50,741 nucleotides of DNA from Bacteroidales bacterium (GTDB lineage: Bacteria > Bacteroidota > Bacteroidia > Bacteroidales > UBA932): NCBI GenBank assembly GCA_017469845.1, contig JAFUFP010000081.1, positions 1 through 50,741 of the forward strand, written 5' to 3'. Within the stretch, counting starts at the first letter, position 1, and each line of letters begins with the position of its first letter. The position numbers and the translations under genes are program-made. Below are positions 7,731 through 15,463 of the stretch, piece by piece. The notes beneath the pieces were generated by a model, which ran no database searches, was not told the DNA's origin, and saw nothing but the letters and a program-made list of their open reading frames with translations.

Positions 7731-7966
7731 CCGGATGGCGCCAAAGTGCCATCGATTCTTATTGCGAAGGATACAAAAAGGGCTATGAAGCCGGATGCTT
7801 CCTAAGGGCGATGGACCGTTAAGGTCCTTCGCCCCAGTATCCGTTTTTCATCCGGAAAAGTATCCTTCCTACCCTCCCAATGCAAATGTGCCGATAAGGC
7901 ATTTGCTTTTAAATCAAGAATGAATAACTTTGTTATCGAGTTGAAATCATCAAAAGCCGACAGCTT
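7731..7966 (+). promoter_or_regulatory. Structured 5' leader of the sigma-factor gene
   Basis: The 236-nt leader is much longer than the 24-65 nt of most island transcripts. It can fold into several stems: GAAGC/GCTTC near 7788; a 12-bp arm GGGCGATGGACC with GGTCCTTCGCCC (7806-7834, one T-T mismatch); and GCAAA..TGCC with GGCATTTGC (about 7883-7906) followed by TTTT, which looks like an attenuator. Suggests control after initiation; unproven. Confidence 0.4.
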
Positions 7967-8758
7967 ATGACTTACTCAGAAATTGTTCAAAAACTCCTTG
8001 AAGGGGATCAGGAAGTTACAAAGTGTTTTTTCTATTACGACGGAAAAACCCTCGAAGAAATCCGTGATCTCAAACGTACTGATCCGGAGGCCGCGAAGAA
8101 AATCAAAAAACCGGTCTGCGCGTCATTCTACAGGCTGTTCGTGAATATTCTCTACAAACTTCATGAACCTTCCAATTTCAACTATAAACATTGGGTGAGT
8201 GCCCTGTACTTCTATCTAGTCGCCGAAGGTAAACTCCGTGATATCAAGGATCCTCAGGCCCTCGAGGACTGGTTGAAAAAGACCGCTACAGGGTTTTTCA
8301 CGTCATTGATAATCAACGGCATCGATCCTGAGGAGTATTACAATGCGGGTGGTAAAAGAAAAATACTCGTCGCCGGTGGCAAAGGAAAGGTCAAAGAGGT
8401 CTCGCAGAACCACGACTACTACAAAAAGAGAGTATCCCGTGTCGTGAGGATGGACGACAACCCTTCGTTCGATGAAGGCAGCATTGACTATGCGCATGCG
8501 GGCGAACTCGGCCGGACTGACACCCTCGCGCTGGAAAAGGATGCTGAAGCTCTGATCCGGGAAGCGATCTCCAGGATCAGGAACGAACGTTACCGCGAGA
8601 TCATCAATCTTTTGCTGAAATATCCCGACGCTTCGCACAAGGAGTTGGCCCAAAAGCTCGGAATATCCGAGACCAACTTCGGTGCACGGCTCAATAGGGC
8701 CAGGGAGCAGTTCGAGGAAGTCTACTCAAATCTCATAAAGGACAACATCAATATTTAG
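7967..8758 (+). CDS. Divergent sigma-70-like (ECF-type) factor, candidate island regulator
   Basis: 263 residues. The C-terminal third has a recognisable sigma region-4 helix-turn-helix (AISRIRNERYREIINLLLKYPDASHKELAQKLG, then ISETNFGARLNRAREQFEEVY). The N-terminal part (IVQKLLEGDQEVTKCFFY, FYRLFVNILYKL) fits a degenerate region 2 with a roughly 70-residue insertion. It is longer and more divergent than the two ECF factors at 44857 and 48155. The next gene starts 2 nt after the stop and has an anti-sigma-like N terminus, the classic sigma/anti-sigma arrangement. It carries the TGTAAA-N21-TTATTG element upstream, so I infer it directs the island's promoters; another sigma factor or a DNA-binding regulator remains possible. 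Confidence 0.62.
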   Translation: MTYSEIVQKLLEGDQEVTKCFFYYDGKTLEEIRDLKRTDPEAAKKIKKPVCASFYRLFVNILYKLHEPSNFNYKHWVSALYFYLVAEGKLRDIKDPQALEDWLKKTATGFFTSLIINGIDPEEYYNAGGKRKILVAGGKGKVKEVSQNHDYYKKRVSRVVRMDDNPSFDEGSIDYAHAGELGRTDTLALEKDAEALIREAISRIRNERYREIINLLLKYPDASHKELAQKLGISETNFGARLNRAREQFEEVYSNLIKDNINI

Positions 8759-8760
8759 TT

Positions 8761-9759
8761 ATGGAACCCCTCTCTCAAACAATAATAGAAAAATATATTT
8801 CCGGCGAAGCATCCGTCGAGGAGATCGCCCTTCTCCAAAGGGCTCTTGCGGACAATCCCGAGATGCTCCAAAAGCTCCAGAACCTGAGGCGCTCTTTCGA
8901 GGAGGAAGACGCTTCAGGAACCTCTCCGGTGGAATCCACGGCAGGCTTTTCGGAGGAGAACCTCTGCGACGTCATTTGCGAGCGGTATATCCTCCGGGAT
9001 TACGGCATCGACCTTGACACTGAAGAGGTGCGCAAAGAGGCTGAGGACAACTTCTGGCTGAAGGAATCCGGAACTCCGATGCACAATATCGGCAGGGTTC
9101 TCGAAAAGCACGGAATGACCGTACAACGGAACATGGGCTGCACGAAGGACGACATCATCCGCCTTATGTCCGTACGATACCGTATAATAGCGGTCGTCGA
9201 TTACGGCGAACTGCGCTTCGGTGAGGCAGATGACACTTTCCATGCCGTCGTATGCACCGAAATGAACGATGACGAGACCCTCCTCTTCGATCCTTACTTC
9301 GAAGAAATAAGGCACTACCCCACGCTTGATTTCCTGAAGGCTTGGGAAATGTCGGGCAACTACCTTGTCTGGGCCTCCGCTTCAGGTATGGAATACATCC
9401 CACACCCCGCAGACGTGAGCGGCATAAAGCTTGAAGCTGATCTTCTGGACCTTGCGGAGATCATCGCCGAAAACGCCCACGAGAGCTGGGGACTTCCAAG
9501 ATACCAGGATGGATGGAGATTCGGTCCCAAGAGGGATGACGACAAGAAACTCAACCCCTGCATGGTCCCATACTGCGAACTTCCCGAGTCCGAGAAACAG
9601 GTCGACAGGGACATGAGCCAGAATACTCTCAAATTCGTCAAGAAACTCGGTTTCACAATCCGTAGGCGCTACTCCAAATTCTGCCGTTGCTGCGGGGAAT
9701 ACGTCGGAGAGGAAATGAACTTCTGCCCCAACTGCGGCAAACCTCTTCCGAAGGAGTAG
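8761..9759 (+). CDS. FecR-like / C39-like / RyR / zinc-ribbon protein, probable partner of the sigma factor
   Basis: 332 residues with four parts. Residues 1-50 (IEKYISGEASVEEIALLQRAL) resemble the N terminus of FecR-type anti-sigma factors. Residues 65-205 look like a C39/papain-like cysteine peptidase fold, with Cys69 or Cys73, His161 (FHAVVC) and Asp177 (LFDPYF). Residues 228-300 are a RyR domain (ENAHESWGLPRYQDGW, FGPKRDDDKKLNPCMVPY) very like the one at 6967. Residues 308-325 are a zinc ribbon (FCRCCGE ... FCPNCGK). No signal peptide or membrane segment. Inference: a cytoplasmic sensor that holds the sigma factor until its RyR or peptidase part is triggered. Domain calls for RyR and ribbon are firm, the other two moderate. 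Confidence 0.68.
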   Translation: MEPLSQTIIEKYISGEASVEEIALLQRALADNPEMLQKLQNLRRSFEEEDASGTSPVESTAGFSEENLCDVICERYILRDYGIDLDTEEVRKEAEDNFWLKESGTPMHNIGRVLEKHGMTVQRNMGCTKDDIIRLMSVRYRIIAVVDYGELRFGEADDTFHAVVCTEMNDDETLLFDPYFEEIRHYPTLDFLKAWEMSGNYLVWASASGMEYIPHPADVSGIKLEADLLDLAEIIAENAHESWGLPRYQDGWRFGPKRDDDKKLNPCMVPYCELPESEKQVDRDMSQNTLKFVKKLGFTIRRRYSKFCRCCGEYVGEEMNFCPNCGKPLPKE

Positions 9760-9809
9760 AATCCCATCCCCCTTCACCAAAGGAATTACCTTCTTACCAC
9801 ATAATAATG

Positions 9810-9838
9810 CCCTCGCCCTAGGAGCGGGGGTATTTTTT
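9810..9838 (+). terminator. Rho-independent terminator after the sigma/RyR operon
   Basis: Stem CCCTCGC/GCGGGGG (one T-G wobble) with a 7-nt loop, then TATTTTTT. It separates the sigma operon from motif 3. Confidence 0.75.
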
Positions 9839-9868
9839 CGCTGATTTTTTCCGGACCCCCCCGGAAAC

Positions 9869-9901
9869 TGTAATCCCGCCCCCCGCTTTCCTTCCTTATT
9901 G
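9869..9901 (+). promoter_or_regulatory. Island promoter motif 3
   Basis: TGTAAT (9869-9874), 21 nt, TTATTG (9896-9901), ending in a pyrimidine run CTTCC before the second box. The ATG of the next gene is 33 nt on. Confidence 0.72.
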
Positions 9902-9933
9902 CGGGAGGCGGAAAAGTCCCTTCTCCCCCAAAC

Positions 9934-10452
9934 ATGAAACGCCTTATGAAACATTTCGACTTCGAACAGATTCTGACCGACGCCTGCACGGTCGCTTCCG
10001 ACCGTCTTTTGGTCCATATGTTCCTTCTGCACAACCCCTCATTCCTTGAAAAGCCTTACGCCAGTGAATTTTTCAAGGGGTTGAAGGTCTCCCTGGATCT
10101 GGAGCCCCTGAAAGGTCTCGGCACCTTGCGCTTCCCCTCCGACTGGGACGACCCCGGGGAAAAGGAACTCTTCCTTTATCTTCTTCTGGTCTCACTCTTA
10201 CCTTTCTCATTGGAAAAGAACGGAAATGAGATCTGGATACTCCTTCCCGTGGAAGGCGGATGGGGAATGAACGGTTTCGCCCCCATGCACACCCTTCCGA
10301 TATCGGAGGTGAAGAGAATGCTCCCCCGCTACTTCATGCGTACCCTGAGGGCATATTACCTTAAAAGTACGGACTTGAAACCGGCCGCGAATCTTCTCGA
10401 GGAGGTGACCGCTTCCCTGTCTGAAACCGAATGCGTAAAAGTTCAACCTTAA
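9934..10452 (+). CDS. Unknown protein, partner of the ClpX-like ATPase
   Basis: 172 residues, no recognised family, no signal peptide. Predicted mixed alpha/beta soluble protein with hydrophobic stretch KELFLYLLLVSLLPFSL (about residues 77-93), not clearly membrane-spanning. First gene of a two-gene unit headed by motif 3; the ATPase gene follows after 12 nt, so it may be a substrate adaptor or regulatory subunit of that ATPase. Function unknown. Confidence 0.6.
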   Translation: MKRLMKHFDFEQILTDACTVASDRLLVHMFLLHNPSFLEKPYASEFFKGLKVSLDLEPLKGLGTLRFPSDWDDPGEKELFLYLLLVSLLPFSLEKNGNEIWILLPVEGGWGMNGFAPMHTLPISEVKRMLPRYFMRTLRAYYLKSTDLKPAANLLEEVTASLSETECVKVQP

Positions 10453-10464
10453 TACTACCCTACC

Positions 10465-12441
10465 ATGACCACCAAAGAATTGCTCCGTTATCTGTACGGA
10501 AAGATAGTCGATGAACCCAAAAGTGAAGACGATGTTCCCCCGTGGCGCACTTGCGCTTCACTGGACCGCATCGAGGCCGACCTTGAAGAGGACTACGACA
10601 TGGAACGATTGCGCAGTGTAGGAGATATCGCCTTCCCTTCCTTCGTCACCGATCAGCGCGAACAGGATTTCTTCCTCCGCCTGTGCTTCAGCAGCATTGT
10701 CCTGGACGAATATTCCTTCTCGTTGGAGAACGGCCTTGTCGAAGTTAAGATTAAGGTGTCCATGCCCGATTCCTCCAGGGGTGATCTTCCCGAGAATGTT
10801 GAATTCAAGGTATCGGAACTCACCCTTTTCCAATACGCTTCCGTTCTCGAAAACATGCTCAGTTCCGCGGCGACCCTTTCCGACGTGGACGAAGGCATCC
10901 GCTGGGCTCCCATGCATGACATGAGAGTCAAGCAGTTTACGGACAGGGTGACGGTTTTCACGACACCTCTTTTGCAGGGTGACGGGATGAAGGCTGAGGG
11001 ATTCTCCGATGAAAAGGAACTTCTCACCTGGAGCGTAGCTCTTTCATCGCTGAGGATTCCGGGGTTCAGTGACATTATTCCTATTAAGGATCCCGCAGCC
11101 CTGAGGCGAGCCTACCTGTCGCTGCCCGAAGGGATACGCCGCTGGCTTATCCTTGATATCGGGGCGGACGTCACTTTCATCAGAAGGATGGTTTCGGCCC
11201 TCAGCGCCGACCCTTCAGGTATCCCCGTCGCCTCGAAGATACTCGTGGTGAGGGTGAAGACCCTTCTTCAGATGTGGAAGGATTCCAAGGAAAAAAGAAT
11301 GTTGAAGGCCGAGAAGAGGATAGCCCTCTGGGCGGAACTTTTCGGAGGGGCTTCCTTCGGTGAAGCATTCCTTCTTTCAAGGACATGGGACGTCCCGTAC
11401 GCGTATCTTCACCTTAAGGGCAATGTGAATGTCTCGCTTGAGGAATTGAGGCTCCTCGCGAAGGAGGAACTCTCCGGACCTTCCTCCTATAAGGATGAAC
11501 TCGCCTTCGCCTTCTACCGTCATCTTCTCAATATATCTTCGTCCCGGTCCGCATCGGCCCCGGCCCTCATGAATCCGGGGGATTTCGACGAGTTCGATTC
11601 ACTTGAAGTCCCTACCGATCCGGAAGCCTTCCTCAGCGGGGTAAAGAGATTCCCTCAAAGGAGCGTAGTCCTGGTGAAGGGTCCCTCCGGATCCGGAAAG
11701 ACCTACAACATCCGCCGCATGGCCGAGCTTCTCGGACTCCCGTACCTTCATATCAACATGGCTTCGTCCGTTCAGGAAGGAATAGTCGGGCAGACCTTCG
11801 CCAATTCCTTCGAGGGGCTCCAGAGGAGCGATTGTCCCAAGGAGCTCAAAAGGTACGCAGTCGGGAACTTCGACGAAGTGGAGAAACCCCACCATTACCG
11901 TGACGCCCTCCAGAACCAGCTTCTGGAACTGTGCGATAAAGGAGGCGCGATTTCAGTCGGGCGTGAACCGGGCCCCAAAGAGACGATACAGACCGGGGAC
12001 ATGCTGTTTTTCCTCTCCGGCGTTTTCGCCGACGTGGACAAGCTCCGCTCCAAGGTGGGATTCTCCTCGATGGGCCGGGACGATTCGGCCCGAGCCCTCA
12101 CCAAAGCGGACTTCGCGGAGAGCGGCATCTCATACGAACTTCTCGGAAGGATCACCCTCATCCTTTCGATATCCAACCCCGCCGAGGATGAAGTGCTGGA
12201 ATTCCTTTCAGGCAAGAATTCCCCCTTCGTCCGCTACGATTCCCTCCTTCGTGAGGAAGGGTCCTCGCTTGTCGTCACCGATGACGGCAAGAAGGCGATA
12301 GCCCGCAAGGTGGCCTCGGGCAAGATGGGATACAGGATGATAGACAACATCCTCTACAGCCTCTACCGTTCACACCATCTTTCCGGCCCCTCCTGCGCCT
12401 CACTCATAGTGGACGCCGGCGCGGTCGAGTCGGCCGCCTGA
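10465..12441 (+). CDS. ClpX-like AAA+ ATPase with a large novel N-terminal region
   Basis: 658 residues. Residues 1-390 match nothing I recognise. The AAA+ module follows: Walker A GPSGSGKT at 406-413, Walker B-like FDEVEK at 469-474, then a ClpX-type end (ELLGRITLILSISNP, FVRYDSLLREEG, VTDDGKKAIARKVASGKMGYRMIDNILYSL) that parallels ClpX from sensor 2 onward. ClpX's zinc-binding N domain is absent. It may unfold or remodel island proteins; whether it docks ClpP is unknown, and I see no obvious IGF-type loop. Second gene of its unit. Confidence 0.72.
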   Translation: MTTKELLRYLYGKIVDEPKSEDDVPPWRTCASLDRIEADLEEDYDMERLRSVGDIAFPSFVTDQREQDFFLRLCFSSIVLDEYSFSLENGLVEVKIKVSMPDSSRGDLPENVEFKVSELTLFQYASVLENMLSSAATLSDVDEGIRWAPMHDMRVKQFTDRVTVFTTPLLQGDGMKAEGFSDEKELLTWSVALSSLRIPGFSDIIPIKDPAALRRAYLSLPEGIRRWLILDIGADVTFIRRMVSALSADPSGIPVASKILVVRVKTLLQMWKDSKEKRMLKAEKRIALWAELFGGASFGEAFLLSRTWDVPYAYLHLKGNVNVSLEELRLLAKEELSGPSSYKDELAFAFYRHLLNISSSRSASAPALMNPGDFDEFDSLEVPTDPEAFLSGVKRFPQRSVVLVKGPSGSGKTYNIRRMAELLGLPYLHINMASSVQEGIVGQTFANSFEGLQRSDCPKELKRYAVGNFDEVEKPHHYRDALQNQLLELCDKGGAISVGREPGPKETIQTGDMLFFLSGVFADVDKLRSKVGFSSMGRDDSARALTKADFAESGISYELLGRITLILSISNPAEDEVLEFLSGKNSPFVRYDSLLREEGSSLVVTDDGKKAIARKVASGKMGYRMIDNILYSLYRSHHLSGPSCASLIVDAGAVESAA

Positions 12442-12502
12442 TCCACGTGGGATGATGGGCTTTTGGCGAAAGAAAAAAGTTGGAGAAATTTTTCAGTTTT
12501 TG

Positions 12503-12535
12503 TGTAATATCTACACGTAGTCTTCTTCTTTATTG
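12503..12535 (+). promoter_or_regulatory. Island promoter motif 4
   Basis: TGTAAT (12503-12508), 21 nt, TTATTG (12530-12535) followed by GCGAA. The ATG is 24 nt downstream, so the element must be the core promoter or lie right on it. Heads the PIN/radical SAM/AAA-protease operon. Confidence 0.75.
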
Positions 12536-12558
12536 GCGAAGATAAAAACAAAAGCATC

Positions 12559-14307
12559 ATGAAAACGATCAATTACAAGGAAGATTACTTCAACACTCTC
12601 CTCTCCGGTGAAGGTCCGACCATCTCCTGGGCTGAGGCCGTTTCCGTCCACGCTCTCCGTGACTCAGCTCCCGAAGGCCACGCCCTTCTTCTCCGCTTCG
12701 ACGAGACCGACTCCGAGGGCAATCCCGACACCGATCTTTTCTCCCTTTACGACATCCAGTTCGTGAACGGAAGGTATTTCATCGTGAAGCAGTCCGAGGA
12801 AAGGCTCTCGCACGGCCTGGGAAAACTCATTTCCGACACCTACAAGGAGTTCGCCCGCTCTGAGAAGTCCTTCCAGTGGTGGTCTTCCCTCGTCATCGAA
12901 GGCGCTGACGGTACCCTTTCCCTTTCGGATCTGGCGACTAGTATGCCAGTCTGTGACGAGATCATGATCCCCTTCTCCGAGTTCCTTTCCGAACTAACGA
13001 AACTCATCTCCAGGTGGAAAGTCATCGTCGGCGCCCCCGTCTCATCCATAACGGTTTCTTCTTCGGAGTCCGCTTTCGGGAGCCTTCCTGTACGCTTCGC
13101 CATCCAGGAAGTCTTCGGCTGCCCTGTTTCAGTACTTCCCAAGGGAGCTCTCGATAACCTCGACCTCTCCGGCGCCGACGACCTCTTCCTCGTTTCAAGG
13201 GGTATCCTCGACAAGAATCTCAACCTCAGCCCCGCAGTGAGCGTCGCTGAAGTCATCAAAGAAGGCTCCGTCTCCTTCATGACTCCCGTCGACGACAACT
13301 TCAGCCTGACCGCCATTCTCGGCGGAATCACCCTCGGTGACCTTTTCGGAGAGACCCCTAAGGCGGATTTCACCGCCGGAGAGATCTCCCTCAAGAGAGT
13401 GACCCTCCGTTTCCGCAAGACAGGCTACGGCAGAGTGGTCATGAGTGCTGAGGGCGGCGCCCGCCTTCTGGTCGGAGTCCCCGCGAAGAGCGGCGAAATC
13501 TTCGTCGTCGCCTCCTCCCTCAAGGAGACCGGATCCGAAGGAGAGGCTTCGTTGAAAGCCCCCAAGGATGAAGGTCTCCGCCTCAAAGGCTTCTCCCTCA
13601 AATGCGGCATCCCCAGCCTCGGAAGCCTCCGCTCCATGAGCGATGAGCAGCTCATCTCCGAGAAGGAGCGTCTCACTTCGGCTCTTGACTTCGACGTCAT
13701 CACCGCCGACACCAACATCTTCCTTTGCGCCTCCAAGAAGGACGACGCCCCTGCCACCATGTTCTACGCCCCCATGATACTGACGCTTGCAAAACTCCAG
13801 CACTCGAAGAATCCAACCGGCTGCGGCTTTGAAGTGAACAGCGCGGTCCAGGAGGAACTCTACCGTTTCCAGTGCGCAAAGGTCTCCGACGACTCCGCCT
13901 GGGAAAGGAGAAGCAAGTGCGCCCCCGCATGGGGCCGCTCCCAGGACAAGATCGACCTCAAACTCAACGCCAGAAAGGCTGTCCGAATGCTCGACTCCCT
14001 GGCCTCCGGGAACCAGGTCTGCTCCTCCCCTGATGTGGTCTCAGCCGACGGAGGGAACGTGTACGCAGACCCCTACATCTTGAAAAGGTGCCTTGAGATC
14101 GTATCCGAGGGTAAGTCCCTCATGCTCATCACCGACGACACTGACCTCCGCTACAAGGTGAAGGTCGCCGTCCAGAGGTACAGCGCTTCACACCCCGAGG
14201 CCAAGAAGATTGCCGTCCTCTCCGGAGGGCAGGTCTTCCCCCTGGTCTCCTGCCTTTACAAGATAGAGAAAGAACTTTCCTCGAGAAGCGCCAGCGTAGC
14301 CTGCTGA
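12559..14307 (+). CDS. PIN-domain protein with a large unknown N-terminal region
   Basis: 582 residues. The C-terminal part (about 378-565) has PIN-like nuclease hallmarks: ITADTNIFLC with Asp384, NSAVQEELYRF, YADPYILKRCLE, and the acidic LITDDTDLRYK cluster. PIN domains are metal-dependent RNases, often in toxins and RNA surveillance. The N-terminal part is unassigned; the stretch SSSESAFGSLPVRFAIQEVFGCP followed by VSRGI loosely recalls the Hsp70 nucleotide-binding fold, a weak impression only. First gene of a five-gene unit, 14-30 nt gaps. Confidence 0.65.
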   Translation: MKTINYKEDYFNTLLSGEGPTISWAEAVSVHALRDSAPEGHALLLRFDETDSEGNPDTDLFSLYDIQFVNGRYFIVKQSEERLSHGLGKLISDTYKEFARSEKSFQWWSSLVIEGADGTLSLSDLATSMPVCDEIMIPFSEFLSELTKLISRWKVIVGAPVSSITVSSSESAFGSLPVRFAIQEVFGCPVSVLPKGALDNLDLSGADDLFLVSRGILDKNLNLSPAVSVAEVIKEGSVSFMTPVDDNFSLTAILGGITLGDLFGETPKADFTAGEISLKRVTLRFRKTGYGRVVMSAEGGARLLVGVPAKSGEIFVVASSLKETGSEGEASLKAPKDEGLRLKGFSLKCGIPSLGSLRSMSDEQLISEKERLTSALDFDVITADTNIFLCASKKDDAPATMFYAPMILTLAKLQHSKNPTGCGFEVNSAVQEELYRFQCAKVSDDSAWERRSKCAPAWGRSQDKIDLKLNARKAVRMLDSLASGNQVCSSPDVVSADGGNVYADPYILKRCLEIVSEGKSLMLITDDTDLRYKVKVAVQRYSASHPEAKKIAVLSGGQVFPLVSCLYKIEKELSSRSASVAC

Positions 14308-14324
14308 CGCTTCTCCCAACGGTG

Positions 14325-14798
14325 ATGAAAAAGTACTCGTTAACAGTTTTTGACATGGAATCCGCTGCAAACAACAGAACAAACGCCCTCTCCGAATGGT
14401 TCGGGAAGAATTCCTACGGCGCGCTCCGCTCCGACGTCGAGGAGTTCTTCTCCGGAGCCCCGGAGGAGAAGGACCGCCTCAAGGTGATGTACGTCTTCAT
14501 GGCAATCGCTTCCGCCCTCGTCGCTTTCTTCTCCTCCATGGACAAGGACTACCTCCCTTCCTCCATCAGGGAGGACCTCGCCAAGGCTTCGTCCGAACTG
14601 TCTGACCGCTACTCACGCCTTAGGGCTGAATTCGGCCAGGACATGGACGCCCTCGATGCGATAGGACGTGACGGAGAAGGCCTCAGGAGCCGCTGCGAGG
14701 CCATGGAGAAGGCTCTGCGCCTCCTAGAAAAGGAACTTTCCCCGATAATCGAAAGGAACTCTAAGAAGGCACTTCACGAACTGGACCTCTATAAATAA
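14325..14798 (+). CDS. Small helical protein of unknown function
   Basis: 157 residues from the ATG at 14325 (a GTG lies one codon earlier). Almost wholly helical; VMYVFMAIASALVAFF (about 54-69) could be a membrane helix or a buried core helix, and the second half is coiled-coil-like (LAKASSELSDRYSRLRAEF, MEKALRLLEKELSPIIE). No family recognised. It sits 17 nt after the PIN-domain gene and 16 nt before the radical SAM gene. Confidence 0.6.
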   Translation: MKKYSLTVFDMESAANNRTNALSEWFGKNSYGALRSDVEEFFSGAPEEKDRLKVMYVFMAIASALVAFFSSMDKDYLPSSIREDLAKASSELSDRYSRLRAEFGQDMDALDAIGRDGEGLRSRCEAMEKALRLLEKELSPIIERNSKKALHELDLYK

Positions 14799-14814
14799 TA
14801 AATAGGTAAACGCA

Positions 14815-15441
14815 ATGGAATCGATCTATTCAGGAATTTCCGACGTAGTGAACCTCTGGGCGGTCTGCAGAGGCGGTACCCGCGCCCTCGGCCCCGGAAA
14901 CAGATACGTCCTCTGGACCCAGGGGTGCCTGCACCGCTGCCCGGGGTGCGTAAGCCCCGAAAGCCGTCCGTTCGTTCCCCGGCTGATCCTTTCCGTGGAT
15001 GAGATCGCCCGCGACATCATTTCACGTGAAGACATCGACGGAGTGACGGTCAGCGGAGGCGAAGCCTTCCTCCAGAGTGAAGCCCTTACGGCACTGTTTT
15101 CGGCCGTGAAAAGGGAGCGTCCGGACCTGAGCAACATAATCTTCAGCGGATATACCATTGAGGAACTTACCGGTGAAGACGACAAGGCCCTGCTTTCACT
15201 TACCGATGTTCTCATCGACGGACCATTCGTCGAGTCCCTCCGGACCTCTGACGGGCTCAGAGGATCTTCCAACCAGAGGGTCATATTCCTTACCCCCAGG
15301 CTTCTTCCCCACAAGGAGGAACTTCTTTCCGGAGAGCAGCTCCGTGAGACGATCCCCCTTGGAAACGGAACGATAACGATCGGCATTCCGGAGAAGAAAG
15401 CCCAATCCGATCATTTTCCCCACAACACAAAACGAGTTTAA
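14815..15441 (+). CDS. Radical SAM activating enzyme (NrdG/PflA-like 4Fe-4S protein)
   Basis: 208 residues. The radical SAM cluster motif CxxxCxxC is Cys38-Cys42-Cys45 in WTQGCLHRCPGC, and VSGGEAF (79-85) is the GGE motif that binds the methionine of SAM. Length and layout match NrdG/PflA-type activases, which install a glycyl radical on a partner. No glycyl-radical enzyme (RVSGY-type C terminus) is encoded in the window, so the partner is elsewhere or this protein has been recruited for another radical reaction. Closely packed with the coiled-coil gene (22 nt). Confidence 0.8.
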   Translation: MESIYSGISDVVNLWAVCRGGTRALGPGNRYVLWTQGCLHRCPGCVSPESRPFVPRLILSVDEIARDIISREDIDGVTVSGGEAFLQSEALTALFSAVKRERPDLSNIIFSGYTIEELTGEDDKALLSLTDVLIDGPFVESLRTSDGLRGSSNQRVIFLTPRLLPHKEELLSGEQLRETIPLGNGTITIGIPEKKAQSDHFPHNTKRV

Positions 15442-15463
15442 CAACCAAAACATTTTTTCAGCC

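Noticed and set aside
13195..13803. 202-codon minus-strand frame
   Set aside because: Opposite the PIN-domain gene; no motif, low-complexity Gly/Glu content.
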